From Planctomycetaceae bacterium (lineage in GTDB: Bacteria > Planctomycetota > Planctomycetia > Planctomycetales > Planctomycetaceae): DNA of 33,164 bases. Below, piece after piece: positions 7,179 through 15,669 of this stretch. Numbering within the stretch: position 1 is the first letter of the stretch; the number at the start of each line of letters is the position of its first letter. The stretch lies in assembly GCA_003445035.1 (NCBI GenBank), contig DLVV01000239.1, positions 1 through 33,164 on the forward strand. Reading direction: 5' to 3'. The notes under the pieces are model-generated. The model worked only from the letters and a program-made list of their open reading frames with translations, had not been told where the DNA came from and searched no databases. The translations under genes and the position numbers were made by a program.

Positions 7179-8570
7179 ATGATCGGCCCAGGAACAGTCC
7201 GCACCGCCTCCGACCTGGTTCCTTCGCTGGAACGGTTCTGGACCGTCTCGGCAATCGCCCTGGATCAGCTCGCGGAAAACTGGACTGCCGAGGACGGTGC
7301 CCCGGTCTACACGGTCGAAGGCCGTTATACGTCCCGCGGCTGGACCGAATGGACCCAGGGTTTCCAGTTCGGCTCGTCCCTGCTGCAATTCGACGCCACC
7401 GACGAGGTCCGGTTCCTCGAATCCGGCCGCGCCAACACGCTGGCCCACATGCCCCCGCACCTGACTCACGTTGGAGTGCACGACCACGGCTTCAATAACG
7501 TCAGCACCTACGGGAATCTCTGGCGAATGGCCCGGGAGGGTCGCTTCGAAGCGACAACCGCCGAGATCGACGGATGGGAACTGGCACTGCGGGTCAGCGG
7601 AGCCGTGCAGGCGGTCCGCTGGACCACCACCTCCGACGGCGACGGCTTCATCCACTCTTTCAACGGGCCCCACTCCCTGTTTGCCGACACCATCCGCAGC
7701 CTCCGTTCACTGGCCCTGGCCCACCAGCTTGGTCACCGGCTGCTCGGCGAACACGACGAGCCAATCGGACTGCTCGAGCGGTTGGTCCAGCACGCCCGCA
7801 CCACCGCCCGCTACAACGTCTACCAGGGCACCGGACGCGACCGCTACGACGTGCGGGGCCGAGTCGCTCACGAAAGCCTCTTCAACACCAACGACGGACG
7901 CTACCGGTGCGCCTCGACGCAACAGGGCTATTCGCCGTTCACCACCTGGACCCGTGGCCTGGCGTGGATCATGCTCGGATACGCCGAACTGCTGGAGTTC
8001 CTCGAGACGATCGACGACTCCGCACTCGAACCATTGGGAGGCCGGCGGGACATTGTGGGGATGATGCTCGAAGCGGCACGGGCCACCTGCGACTTCTACA
8101 TCGAGACGACTCCCTCCGACGGCATCCCTTACTGGGACACCGGGGCTCCCGGCCTGGCCGAGATGCCCGGTCACCGTGAGCGACCTGCCGATCCCCACAA
8201 CGGCCACGAACCGGTCGACAGTTCGGCCGCCGCGATCGCCTGCCAGGGGCTGGTGCGACTGGGCCGGGTGCTGGAATCGACCGACCCCGCCGCCGCCCAA
8301 CACTACACCCTCGCGGGCCTGACCACGCTGGCCACGCTGCTGGATGCCCCCTACCTCTCGACCGATCCCGACCACCAGGGCCTGCTGCTCCACGCCGTCT
8401 ACCACCGACCCAACGGCTGGGACCACGTGCCCGAGGATTCAAGTATCCCGCGGGGCGAGTCGTGCCTGTGGGGAGACTATCACCTCCGTGAGGCCGCCGT
8501 GTACGCCGGTCGGCTGGCCCGGGGACAAGAGCACTCGTTCTTCGGAGCCGAAGCCGGAGAGGTCTCATGA
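7179..8570 (+). CDS. GH88-like unsaturated uronyl hydrolase
   Basis: 463 residues, no signal peptide, so cytoplasmic. It matches the GH88 (alpha/alpha)6-barrel fold: HDHGF at 101-105 carries Asp102 and SLFADTIRSLRSLALA carries Asp170, corresponding to the two catalytic aspartates of unsaturated glucuronyl hydrolase; TTWTRGLAWIMLGYAELL (255-272) is the W-RG-AW barrel helix; DSSAAAIACQGLVRL and GLLLHAVYHRPNGWD...SCLWGDYHLREA complete the family signature. The enzyme would add water across the unsaturated uronic residue left by polysaccharide lyases and release a 4-deoxy-5-keto-uronate. A GAGGGGG run lies just before the ATG. Its stop overlaps the SDR start by four bases (ATGA), so the two are cotranslated. 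Exact polysaccharide source is not readable from sequence. Confidence 0.85.
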   Translation: MIGPGTVRTASDLVPSLERFWTVSAIALDQLAENWTAEDGAPVYTVEGRYTSRGWTEWTQGFQFGSSLLQFDATDEVRFLESGRANTLAHMPPHLTHVGVHDHGFNNVSTYGNLWRMAREGRFEATTAEIDGWELALRVSGAVQAVRWTTTSDGDGFIHSFNGPHSLFADTIRSLRSLALAHQLGHRLLGEHDEPIGLLERLVQHARTTARYNVYQGTGRDRYDVRGRVAHESLFNTNDGRYRCASTQQGYSPFTTWTRGLAWIMLGYAELLEFLETIDDSALEPLGGRRDIVGMMLEAARATCDFYIETTPSDGIPYWDTGAPGLAEMPGHRERPADPHNGHEPVDSSAAAIACQGLVRLGRVLESTDPAAAQHYTLAGLTTLATLLDAPYLSTDPDHQGLLLHAVYHRPNGWDHVPEDSSIPRGESCLWGDYHLREAAVYAGRLARGQEHSFFGAEAGEVS

Positions 8571-9349
8571 GCCGGTCCGACAGCCGGGTGGCGTTGATCA
8601 CCGGCGGCGCGAGAGGCATCGGACTGGGCATCGCCCGGTCGTTGGCTTCGGAGGGCTGGCGGCTGGCACTGGGAGGACGGCGGCCGGCCGAGGATGTCGC
8701 CGACGTGATGAATGGGTTCGAGCAGGACGGAGTCGAGGTGTGCTACTGTCGTGGCGATGTCGCGACGGAGGCCGACCGCGGGCGGATCATCGAAGAGATC
8801 CGCGGACGATTCGGGGCCCTGCACCTTTTGGTCAACAACGCCGGCATCACCTCCCCCGGTCGACGCGACATCCTCGAAGCCGACGAGGAGTCCTTCGACC
8901 GGGTCCTCGACGTCAATCTCAAGGGGCCCTTCTTTCTCACCCAGGCCTGCGCCGCGTGGATGATCGCCCAGTACGACGACGACCCCGAGTACCGTGGCAC
9001 CGTCATCAACATCTCGTCGATTTCCGGTGAAGTCGTGTCGATCCAGCGGGGGGACTACTGCCTGACGAAGTCGGCCACTCGGATGGCCACGCGGTTGTGG
9101 GCCGTGCGGATGGCCCCCCACGGGGTCGCCGTCTACGAGGTTCAGCCGGGCATCATTCACAGCGACATGACCGCCGGGGTCACCGAGAAATACGACCGGT
9201 TGATCGCCGAGGGCCTGACGGTCGAACCGCGGTGGGGCGAACCCGAGGATGTCGGGCGGGCCGTGGCCATGCTCGCTCGCGGAGACCTCACCTACGCCAC
9301 CGGCCAGGTGCTGACCATCGACGGCGGCCTGCTGATCCGCCGACTGTGA
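8567..9349 (+). CDS. Short-chain dehydrogenase/reductase, FabG-like
   Basis: 260 residues, the classical SDR length. The NAD(P) site is TGGARGIG (12-19), followed by NNAG at 90-93, the catalytic Ser near 151-153 in INISSISG, Tyr164 and Lys168 in YCLTK, and the PGIIHSDM and TGQVLTIDGGL C-terminal motifs. All catalytic residues are present. Such proteins are usually annotated as 3-ketoacyl-ACP reductase, but the four-base overlap with the GH88 gene and the KdgF-like cupin one base beyond its stop argue for a sugar-acid substrate, for example reduction of the 4-deoxy-5-keto-uronate released by GH88. That assignment is inference from context. Converges on the cupin gene. Confidence 0.85.
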   Translation: MSRSDSRVALITGGARGIGLGIARSLASEGWRLALGGRRPAEDVADVMNGFEQDGVEVCYCRGDVATEADRGRIIEEIRGRFGALHLLVNNAGITSPGRRDILEADEESFDRVLDVNLKGPFFLTQACAAWMIAQYDDDPEYRGTVINISSISGEVVSIQRGDYCLTKSATRMATRLWAVRMAPHGVAVYEVQPGIIHSDMTAGVTEKYDRLIAEGLTVEPRWGEPEDVGRAVAMLARGDLTYATGQVLTIDGGLLIRRL

Positions 9350-9350
9350 C

Positions 9351-9722
9351 TCAGGTCTTCGGATCGTCATCCACGTCCGGAATGTACTTGTTGAACAACT
9401 CGACGTAGTCCTCGCGGACCGGGCTGAACACGTCGAGCACCCGCGCGGGGCCACCGACGGCAACCGCCTTGTGGGGCGTGTGGGGCGGGATCAGGAACAT
9501 CGCGCCGGGCTCACACACCCGCACCTCGTCCCCGATGGTCAGCTCGACCCGCCCCTCCAGCAGGATCCCTCCCTGCTCGTGCGGATGATCGTGCAGGGGA
9601 ACCACCGCCCCCTCATCCATCTCCAGATAACTCAGCATCAGGTTCTCGCCGTACGGCGTCCGCATCCGGCAGCCGGGAACCACCTCCAACGGCTCGAGGT
9701 CCTGGATATTGATGTGGGGCAT
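9351..9722 (-). CDS. kdgF: KdgF-like cupin (unsaturated uronate ring-opening)
   Basis: 123 residues from the ATG at 9722; the frame extends 24 codons further 5' but that part overlaps the upstream gene and is not family-like. Single cupin barrel with PYGENLMLSYLEMDEGAVVPLHDHPHEQ, then VELTIGDEVRVCEPGAMFLIPPHTPH and VLDVFSPVREDYV. The metal set is His44/His46/His48, Gln50 and His84. Length and the series GENLM, HPHEQ, EVTIG-like, PPxxPH and F(S/T)PxREDY closely follow KdgF, which speeds conversion of unsaturated uronates to their linear ketoform. It is the last gene of the leftward run and faces the GH88-SDR pair, whose product it would act on. The similarity was recognised by eye, so another small sugar cupin remains possible. 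Confidence 0.7.
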   Translation of the reverse strand: MPHINIQDLEPLEVVPGCRMRTPYGENLMLSYLEMDEGAVVPLHDHPHEQGGILLEGRVELTIGDEVRVCEPGAMFLIPPHTPHKAVAVGGPARVLDVFSPVREDYVELFNKYIPDVDDDPKT

Positions 9723-9753
9723 CGCCTGGGTCTCTCTCTTGAGGAAGGAAACG

Positions 9754-10764
9754 TCAGTCCGAACGGGTTCCCAGTACCTTGTTGCGGCCGGCAACCAGCG
9801 CCGCGATCTTGGCGTCGGCGACGCTGCGTGGAAGCATCCAGAACCCGCAGTCGGGGTGAACCCACTTCACCCGTTCCTTGCCCAGTACCTCGATCGCCCG
9901 CTCGATCCGTTCCGCCACCACATCAACACTTTCGACCTCGTTGTCCTTGATGTCGATCACGCCGATTCCCAGAGCGATCTCCGGCTTCACCTCGCAGAAG
10001 ACCTCCAGTTCGGCATCGCCGCGACGGGCAAACTCCAGGACCAGGTGATCGCATTCCAGCGCGTTGAAGAAGGGCAGCAGAGACCGGTAGGCGCCTTGCT
10101 GGATCGTCTGGCCGCCGTAGTTGCCAAAGCACAGATGCACGGCCCGTTCGGAGGACACCCCGTCAAGCACGCGGTTGATGCCCGCGGCGGCCAACAGGGC
10201 ATCCTCCGGCCGCCCCGGCACATTCGCCTCATCGACCTGGATCACCGCCGCATCGATTTCGGCCAGCTGCGCGCTCAACACCTCCCCCAACGCCATCACC
10301 AACGGTTCGAGTCCGCCGTAGTGCCCATCGAGCAGCGTACGAGCCAGCATGTACGGACTGGTGACAGTGAACTTCAACGGCGCCGCCGCCAGGTCGCGGA
10401 CCTGCCGGTACTCGTCGAGCAGGTCAAGACGACCCGGCCCCAATGGGCCACGAACAACCCCGGCCGGCTTGGAACGAAACCGGAAGTCCGGCAGAGACCG
10501 AAAGCGTGACAATTCCTCACCGGTCAACTCGGTCGATACCCCCTCCAGCGGACCGACAAAGTGGTCAATCATCCCGTTGGTCTCGGGATGGTTCACGTCG
10601 AAACGGCTCAGTTCGCCGTCACTGATCACATCCAGACCGGACAGTTCCTGAGCCTTGAGCACCAGCATCGTCGCGTCGTGGAGATGACCGGCGGTCGGGT
10701 AGGCCGGCAACCAGTCGGGAACCGGATAGCTGCCGACGACGGTGGTCTGGATCGAAGCGGTCAT
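9754..10764 (-). CDS. MetE-core-like cobalamin-independent methyltransferase (zinc site intact)
   Basis: 336 residues from the ATG at 10764, matching only the C-terminal catalytic barrel of MetE (full MetE is about 750). SVVGSYPVPDW-like start (VVGSYPVPDW, 9-18), DGELSRFD (49-56), IQVDEAN (176-181), then the zinc ligands His210 and Cys212 (AVHLCFGN), Glu244 (LVLEFARRGD) and Cys306 (HPDCGFW). With all four ligands present it should bind Zn and activate a thiol, most simply homocysteine. There is no N-terminal MetE half to bind folate, so the methyl donor is unknown. It sits between an enolase-superfamily gene (62 bases) and the KdgF-like gene (31 bases) on the same strand, an unexpected place for methionine synthesis. 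Function within the operon is open. Confidence 0.85.
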   Translation of the reverse strand: MTASIQTTVVGSYPVPDWLPAYPTAGHLHDATMLVLKAQELSGLDVISDGELSRFDVNHPETNGMIDHFVGPLEGVSTELTGEELSRFRSLPDFRFRSKPAGVVRGPLGPGRLDLLDEYRQVRDLAAAPLKFTVTSPYMLARTLLDGHYGGLEPLVMALGEVLSAQLAEIDAAVIQVDEANVPGRPEDALLAAAGINRVLDGVSSERAVHLCFGNYGGQTIQQGAYRSLLPFFNALECDHLVLEFARRGDAELEVFCEVKPEIALGIGVIDIKDNEVESVDVVAERIERAIEVLGKERVKWVHPDCGFWMLPRSVADAKIAALVAGRNKVLGTRSD

Positions 10765-10826
10765 CGGCTCATCATAACCACCGGGCCAACCCGGCGGCAG
10801 CACCCCGGCAAGGAAGGACGACGGCT

Positions 10827-12284
10827 TCAGTTGCGGGATCGCCAGTCGGCCGACGGGGTGAACCGCTCAACATCCAGCTCGAAGCCAACTCCCAGCGGAG
10901 CTCGCCGGAGGCTGGCCAGTGACACCCGGCCGTCGCGGACCGTCAGGGTTGGCCATCCGTTGCGGCTGCGGTGATACAGGTCGCCGTGGGCCTCCAGCAC
11001 CTGTTCGCCCACCCGCCCGGGAAACGCCGAGAGCCCGGCAAAGTAATGGTGCCCGTTCCGCTCGATGCTCGACACACCCAGAGAGCTGGCCACCGCCAGG
11101 TCCTGGAGCAACGCCACCGGCCCGATGTTGGCCAGGTCCTCGCCACTCATGATGTACTCGGAGGATCCGGCCGTTGCCCGCTGACGATTCAACCACCCGA
11201 CCAGGCAGGCGTTGATCACGCCACGAAAGACCCCCTTGCAGTTCTTGTGGCTGGTGCCGTGGTAACCCAGTTCCAGCGCTCGCACCAGGCTGTCGGTCTC
11301 GGCATCGGATTCGTCGATGATCATCGGCGGCCGGTCACTCCATCCGGTCAACCCGTCCTCCCCACCCATCACCGTGGGATCCAGTGCCACGTCCCGATGA
11401 AAGGGCTGCTCGACAAAGATCAGATGAGACAGGAAGTCCCTCAGGTCGCCTCGGCCCACCAGGCGTTCCCAGTACCCGCGAAAGGCGGCCGGGTCACGGA
11501 ACTGCTCGTTGCCGTCCAGCGTGAACCCGAAACCCTCGACACCGGCCGCTTCGACCACCGCGGCAATATCCCCGAGACGGTCGAGATCGGCTTCGAGATC
11601 GCCGTTGACCTTGATCTTGAGATGACACAGGCCGTAATCGGACAGGCACGCTGCCAGCGACTGGGGCAGGCCGTCGTCCAACCTCTCATCGCCCGCAATC
11701 TCGGCATCGGAGAGCGGGTCGGCCATTCCAACCGTGTGACGAGCGATCACTTCCCCGGCCGGTTCCCGTGGCAACAGTTCGGCAACCGAACACCCCTCGA
11801 GCCGGCTGTCGCATTCGCCGAGCCGGATCCCCAGACCCCCGCTCCGCAGCAACTCGAACCAGTTCGTCTCCCGAGCCCGGGCCACCGCTTCGAGCACCGC
11901 GCGTTCCACCAGTGTCATGCCGAAGTTGACCAGCAGCGGCGGCCACTGCTGCTGGTGGCCCCAGTCATCCTGGCGATCGTAGAGTTCTCGCCACAGGTCA
12001 AATGGCGTCTCGGCCCGACAGCCCTTGGCCAACCCGACGGCCACTTCGATCGTCGTCAGCATCTGGTCCACCTCGGTCTCCAGCGGCGTCTCGGGGACCT
12101 TGGTGAACCACTTGGGCGGCAGGTGATCGGCAGCGATGCCGGTGGCGGGCCGACCGTCAACCAGCACGTGAACGCGGACAAAGGCGTGGGGAGCCTCGGT
12201 CATCGTCGCGATGCCATAACGAAATGGCAGCCGGGTCTTCAGGTCGACCAGGTGAATGTCGCCGCCAAGCACCTCGATGGTCAT
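10827..12284 (-). CDS. Enolase-superfamily enzyme (mandelate racemase/muconate lactonizing-like)
   Basis: 485 residues, ATG at 12284 with GAGGAG upstream. The barrel residues of the superfamily are visible: catalytic Lys pair in HLKIKVNG (Lys223, Lys225), metal ligands Asp257 in TLDGNEQF, Glu292 in FVEQPF and Asp324/Glu325 in IIDESD, and a second-side Lys347 in GTSHKNCKG. It is therefore expected to abstract a proton next to a carboxylate with Mg2+ help, giving dehydration, racemisation or cycloisomerisation of an acid. At 485 residues it is longer than the usual 360-400; the extra length lies in the N-terminal capping part (about 50-170). Thirteen bases separate it from the FAD oxidoreductase gene. 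The substrate is not evident; a sugar acid would fit the neighbours. Confidence 0.85.
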   Translation of the reverse strand: MTIEVLGGDIHLVDLKTRLPFRYGIATMTEAPHAFVRVHVLVDGRPATGIAADHLPPKWFTKVPETPLETEVDQMLTTIEVAVGLAKGCRAETPFDLWRELYDRQDDWGHQQQWPPLLVNFGMTLVERAVLEAVARARETNWFELLRSGGLGIRLGECDSRLEGCSVAELLPREPAGEVIARHTVGMADPLSDAEIAGDERLDDGLPQSLAACLSDYGLCHLKIKVNGDLEADLDRLGDIAAVVEAAGVEGFGFTLDGNEQFRDPAAFRGYWERLVGRGDLRDFLSHLIFVEQPFHRDVALDPTVMGGEDGLTGWSDRPPMIIDESDAETDSLVRALELGYHGTSHKNCKGVFRGVINACLVGWLNRQRATAGSSEYIMSGEDLANIGPVALLQDLAVASSLGVSSIERNGHHYFAGLSAFPGRVGEQVLEAHGDLYHRSRNGWPTLTVRDGRVSLASLRRAPLGVGFELDVERFTPSADWRSRN

Positions 12285-12297
12285 CGCCGGTCACTCC

Positions 12298-13884
12298 TCA
12301 TCTCACCGCAGGACTCCACCACGGCGTCGCTCCCAGGTCCGCCATGACAACTCCCGCGGCATTGTAGCCGCACAGGCCCGTGATGTTGCCGCCCGGATGA
12401 CACGACCCGCCACACAGGTACAGCCCCTCGACTCCGGACCGGTAGTGCCCGGCCCCGGGGAACGGCCGGTGGAAGCCCACCTGATCATTGGCAAACGCAC
12501 CCACCAGCAGATCCCCCTCTCGCATGTTCGGCAGGCTGCGAACGGTGTCTCGCGGTGTGCGAACAAACCAGTCGATCACCGAGTCGGCAAGATTGGGGGC
12601 GGCGGAGGTCCACTCCTTGAGCATCAACTGGCCGTGGTCCCGCCCCACGCGGTCCCAACCATCCGGGTCGCCTCCCAGACGATATGGCAGCTTCTCCCAC
12701 ATGAAGGCGGTGTGATGCCCCGGCGGAGCCTGAGTGGAGTCGAAGCGTGTCGGCACCGCTCCCCACATCACCGTCGACGGCATCGCCCCCCGCTGGTGCG
12801 CACTGAGGATCTCGTCAAACTGGCCATCGTGACCCAAGCCCAGGATAGTCATGAAGGCCTGCTCCAGGTCCGAGTCGTCCGTGGCAGCCTGATACGACGG
12901 GGGCTCCGAGAGAGCCACGTTCAGGGCGAACAGTGGAGCCAGCAGGTTGTACTCGAACCGCTCGGCGCGGTCCCGTACCGCAGCGTCCACGTGATCGGCA
13001 TCGGTCAACTCCAGCAGCGTTTGCTGCGGATTGAGTCCCGAGACAACAAAATCAACCCCCTCGATCCGCCGGCCATCGGCCAGGGCGAGTCCCGTGGCGC
13101 GATCCCGCTCGACCAGGATCCCGTCGATCTCGACACCGCACAGCACCTCTCCCCCGTGTTCGACGATGTCGGCAACCAAAGCCTCGGCCAGCCGCGCCGA
13201 ACCACCGACGCACATCTGGGCCTTATGACGGCCGGCCAACAGAGCAGGAATCGAGTGTCCGAATCCCGGCAACCGCAAGTCGACCTCTCGGAGTCCGTTG
13301 AAGAACAACAACCCGGCCCGGACCGTCGGATCCTCGAATTCGCTGCGGACAAACTCCAGGGGGGAACTGGCCGAGACCTCCATCAACAGCCGGCCCTCGG
13401 CAGTCCGTTCCAATCGCTCGCGACGAAGTTCCGGTGGCAGCGGTGGGGAACTGGCCTCCGGCACCAGCAGCCCGTCGACAATCGGCTCGAACCGCTCGAT
13501 CCAGGCGGCCAGCACTTTCGCGTCGCGGGACGAAATGGCGGCCACCGATTCGAGTGTCCGGTCGAGATCCCTCCACCACTTCAACACTCGCCCGTCGGGG
13601 CAGATCATCGCCACGTTGAGTTCCGGCTCGATGTAGCTGGCCCCGTGACGTTCCAGTTCCAGATCGACATACCACGGCATCGCCGTGATCGCCCGATGGA
13701 AGAACGAGTGCGTGTTGTGCAGGAAACCCGGGTGCCGAGGATTTTCGACCGTCGCCAACCCCCCGCCAGGGGTCTCGGCCCGGTCGACCGACAACACGCG
13801 GAGACCGGCACGGCAGAGATAGGCCTGCAAGACCAGTGCGTTGTGGCCGGTGCCCAGCACGATGCCGTCCAGGCGACCGGTCAT
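12298..13884 (-). CDS. Phytoene-desaturase-like FAD-dependent oxidoreductase
   Basis: 528 residues. The N-terminal Rossmann motif is DGIVLGTGHNALVLQAYL (about 6-23) with SVDRAETPGG as the ribose-binding acid and following loop. The C-terminus has the FAD-closing motif GLYLCGGSCHPGGNITGLCGYNAAGVV typical of CrtI/PYROXD2-type proteins. The layout is that of carotenoid/retinol desaturases, but no crtB, crtE or other carotenoid gene is nearby; the neighbours are sugar-degradation and acid-processing genes. Its ATG overlaps the stop of the M14/GH105 gene by four bases, and it is followed after 13 bases by the enolase-superfamily gene, so it belongs to that operon. It probably oxidises a small or lipid-like substrate; identity unknown. 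Confidence 0.85.
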   Translation of the reverse strand: MTGRLDGIVLGTGHNALVLQAYLCRAGLRVLSVDRAETPGGGLATVENPRHPGFLHNTHSFFHRAITAMPWYVDLELERHGASYIEPELNVAMICPDGRVLKWWRDLDRTLESVAAISSRDAKVLAAWIERFEPIVDGLLVPEASSPPLPPELRRERLERTAEGRLLMEVSASSPLEFVRSEFEDPTVRAGLLFFNGLREVDLRLPGFGHSIPALLAGRHKAQMCVGGSARLAEALVADIVEHGGEVLCGVEIDGILVERDRATGLALADGRRIEGVDFVVSGLNPQQTLLELTDADHVDAAVRDRAERFEYNLLAPLFALNVALSEPPSYQAATDDSDLEQAFMTILGLGHDGQFDEILSAHQRGAMPSTVMWGAVPTRFDSTQAPPGHHTAFMWEKLPYRLGGDPDGWDRVGRDHGQLMLKEWTSAAPNLADSVIDWFVRTPRDTVRSLPNMREGDLLVGAFANDQVGFHRPFPGAGHYRSGVEGLYLCGGSCHPGGNITGLCGYNAAGVVMADLGATPWWSPAVR

Positions 13885-15647
13885 CGCGTCTTCTGGTCAC
13901 GCTGCCACGCGGCCATCTCGGTTGTCACCAGTAACGCCATCGCGCCACCACGGTCATCGAGCCCGAGGATCGCGGGGCGATCCAGGTAAGCTCGCAGGTC
14001 CTTCTGCTTGCCTGTCCCGGTGCAGACATCCACCAGGGTCGCGTCGGCGGCGATCCGCGACTTGATGGCCGGCCACGCCCGATCCACAACCGGACCAAAT
14101 CTCTTTCTGTCCAACCACCCGCGACGGATCCCACGGATGATCGAATAGGTGATCATGCAGGTGCTGGTGAATTCCCTGTAGCTGCCCGGATGATTGACGA
14201 CCTGGTGCCACGTGCCGGTGAGATCCTGGTGCTTGACCAGGGCGGCCAGGTGGGCCCTGTGAGCGGCCAGGATCGGCTTGCGTTCAGGAGCGGACTCCTT
14301 CAGGTGACTCAGACACCAGGCCAGCCCCAGGGCCGGGAACCCATTGCCACGGCCCCAGGGTGCGGGGTCCAGGGGGGAATGGGCGTGAAGACCATCGGAA
14401 CGCAGATTGGTCTTGAGCATGAACGTCATGTGACGCAGGGCCATCCGCGTGTACTGACGATTCCCCGTCAACGCGCCGGTTTCGACCAGGATCGGACAGG
14501 CCATGAACACCGAATCGCTCATCTCGACATGCCCGGGCATCGCCTCCCGCAACTGCCCCCGCTTGTCGAAGGCCAGGTCGGCGGCGTTCTTGGCGAGCTT
14601 CCTGTAGATCGGCTTGCCGGTGACCCGGGCCAGTTCTGAAAAAATGAGGTGGCCGGAGTGATTGCTCCCGAAGATCCGGCCCGGTGGCACTGTCGGCTTC
14701 TTGCCCTCGACATAGGGCCTCACGATCCGCTCGACGTCGGCCAGGTGAGAAGGGTCGTCGATGAGCTTCCCGAGACGAATCCGGCCGACCAGGGCCAGGG
14801 CCGGGATGTAGGCGACCGTGCCCAGTTGATGGCCATACCGCTTGGCCAGTTGACCGGCAATCTGGATCGGGGTGCGGTCCAGGCGTTTCTGGAGCTCACG
14901 TCGGGCTGGAGACGGACCCACGAAACCCGACCCGAGAATTTTGGCCAGGCGGGCAGGCACCTGTCCCGGATCGCCACGCAACCGCAGCGCCGGAACCGGC
15001 CCCGTGCCACAGGGACTGTGCCGGGGCAAGGCGGCGGCGAGGCCGTCGCCGGGCTTCAGGTCCGGCCCGAGTTGGAGCAGGGGCTTCATTGCAACCAGCC
15101 CGGTCCTCGGGACCGACAACGACGGGCGACCGTCAACGATCTCGATGACCAGGTCAGGAGCCGAGATGCCGATCCACCGCCAGAGGTAATGCGCCTCGGG
15201 ATTCTTCGGATCCCCGTAGGCGGTCCCTTCCGGCGGAAAGACTTTCGAGGGAGTGCCGCCGGAGAGGTTGCGGTCACCCCGTCCCGCAGACCAGCCGTCC
15301 GGATTGACCACCGGCACGGCCGACAACAGGAACCTCTTCCGGAACCCGGCAGCCTCCCGGGACTTGTAGAACCACTCGAGCGTCGATCCCACCGACACCT
15401 CCGGGTTGGACGCCCCGCCAAAATTGACCAGCAGCACTCGGGTCTTGGTCGACCCCAGCACCAGGTCCTCGTCGGTCACCAGCGCCGGGATCGACGTCCC
15501 CTTCCGGGTCACTCCAATGTCGAGCCGCTTCAACGGCCCCACACGCATCCCCTCGACCAGTTTCCCGATCTTCGTATTCGCTTCCCCGGCCCACACCAAC
15601 GATGGCACAAGCAGGACCAATCCGATCCAGGTGATCGACCGCTTCAT
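13881..15647 (-). CDS. Secreted fusion: degenerate M14 carboxypeptidase-like domain + GH105-like barrel
   Basis: 589 residues from the ATG at 15647 (GAGAGGGG upstream); signal peptide 1-20 ending SLVWA. Residues 35-185 follow the M14 peptidase core (VLLVNFGGASNPE, VPVVNPDGWSAGRG, SAPDLVIEIVDG), but the first zinc His of HxxE is Ser80, only Glu83 remains, and the second zinc His is replaced in IEIVDG, so it is probably not a peptidase. Residues 255-589 are an (alpha/alpha)6 barrel of the GH105 type: MSDSVFMACPILVETG with Asp378 at the catalytic position, GRGNGFPALGLAWCLSHL (432-449), HQDLTGTWHQVV and GSYREFTSTCMITYSIIRGIRRGWL. GH105 members hydrolyse unsaturated rhamnogalacturonyl or related uronides. 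Unlike the GH88 protein nearby this one is exported. The fusion is unusual to me. Confidence 0.8.
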   Translation of the reverse strand: MKRSITWIGLVLLVPSLVWAGEANTKIGKLVEGMRVGPLKRLDIGVTRKGTSIPALVTDEDLVLGSTKTRVLLVNFGGASNPEVSVGSTLEWFYKSREAAGFRKRFLLSAVPVVNPDGWSAGRGDRNLSGGTPSKVFPPEGTAYGDPKNPEAHYLWRWIGISAPDLVIEIVDGRPSLSVPRTGLVAMKPLLQLGPDLKPGDGLAAALPRHSPCGTGPVPALRLRGDPGQVPARLAKILGSGFVGPSPARRELQKRLDRTPIQIAGQLAKRYGHQLGTVAYIPALALVGRIRLGKLIDDPSHLADVERIVRPYVEGKKPTVPPGRIFGSNHSGHLIFSELARVTGKPIYRKLAKNAADLAFDKRGQLREAMPGHVEMSDSVFMACPILVETGALTGNRQYTRMALRHMTFMLKTNLRSDGLHAHSPLDPAPWGRGNGFPALGLAWCLSHLKESAPERKPILAAHRAHLAALVKHQDLTGTWHQVVNHPGSYREFTSTCMITYSIIRGIRRGWLDRKRFGPVVDRAWPAIKSRIAADATLVDVCTGTGKQKDLRAYLDRPAILGLDDRGGAMALLVTTEMAAWQRDQKTR

Positions 15648-15669
15648 CACACACCCCTCTCTGGTCTCT

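Noticed and set aside
10971..12347. 458-codon plus-strand frame opposite the enolase-superfamily gene
   Set aside because: Same reason: no family features, and the minus strand has all catalytic residues of the superfamily in order.
12256..13989. 577-codon plus-strand frame opposite the FAD oxidoreductase
   Set aside because: Product is Arg/His/Pro/Gln-rich and motif-free, while the opposite strand encodes a complete FAD oxidoreductase with intact N- and C-terminal motifs.
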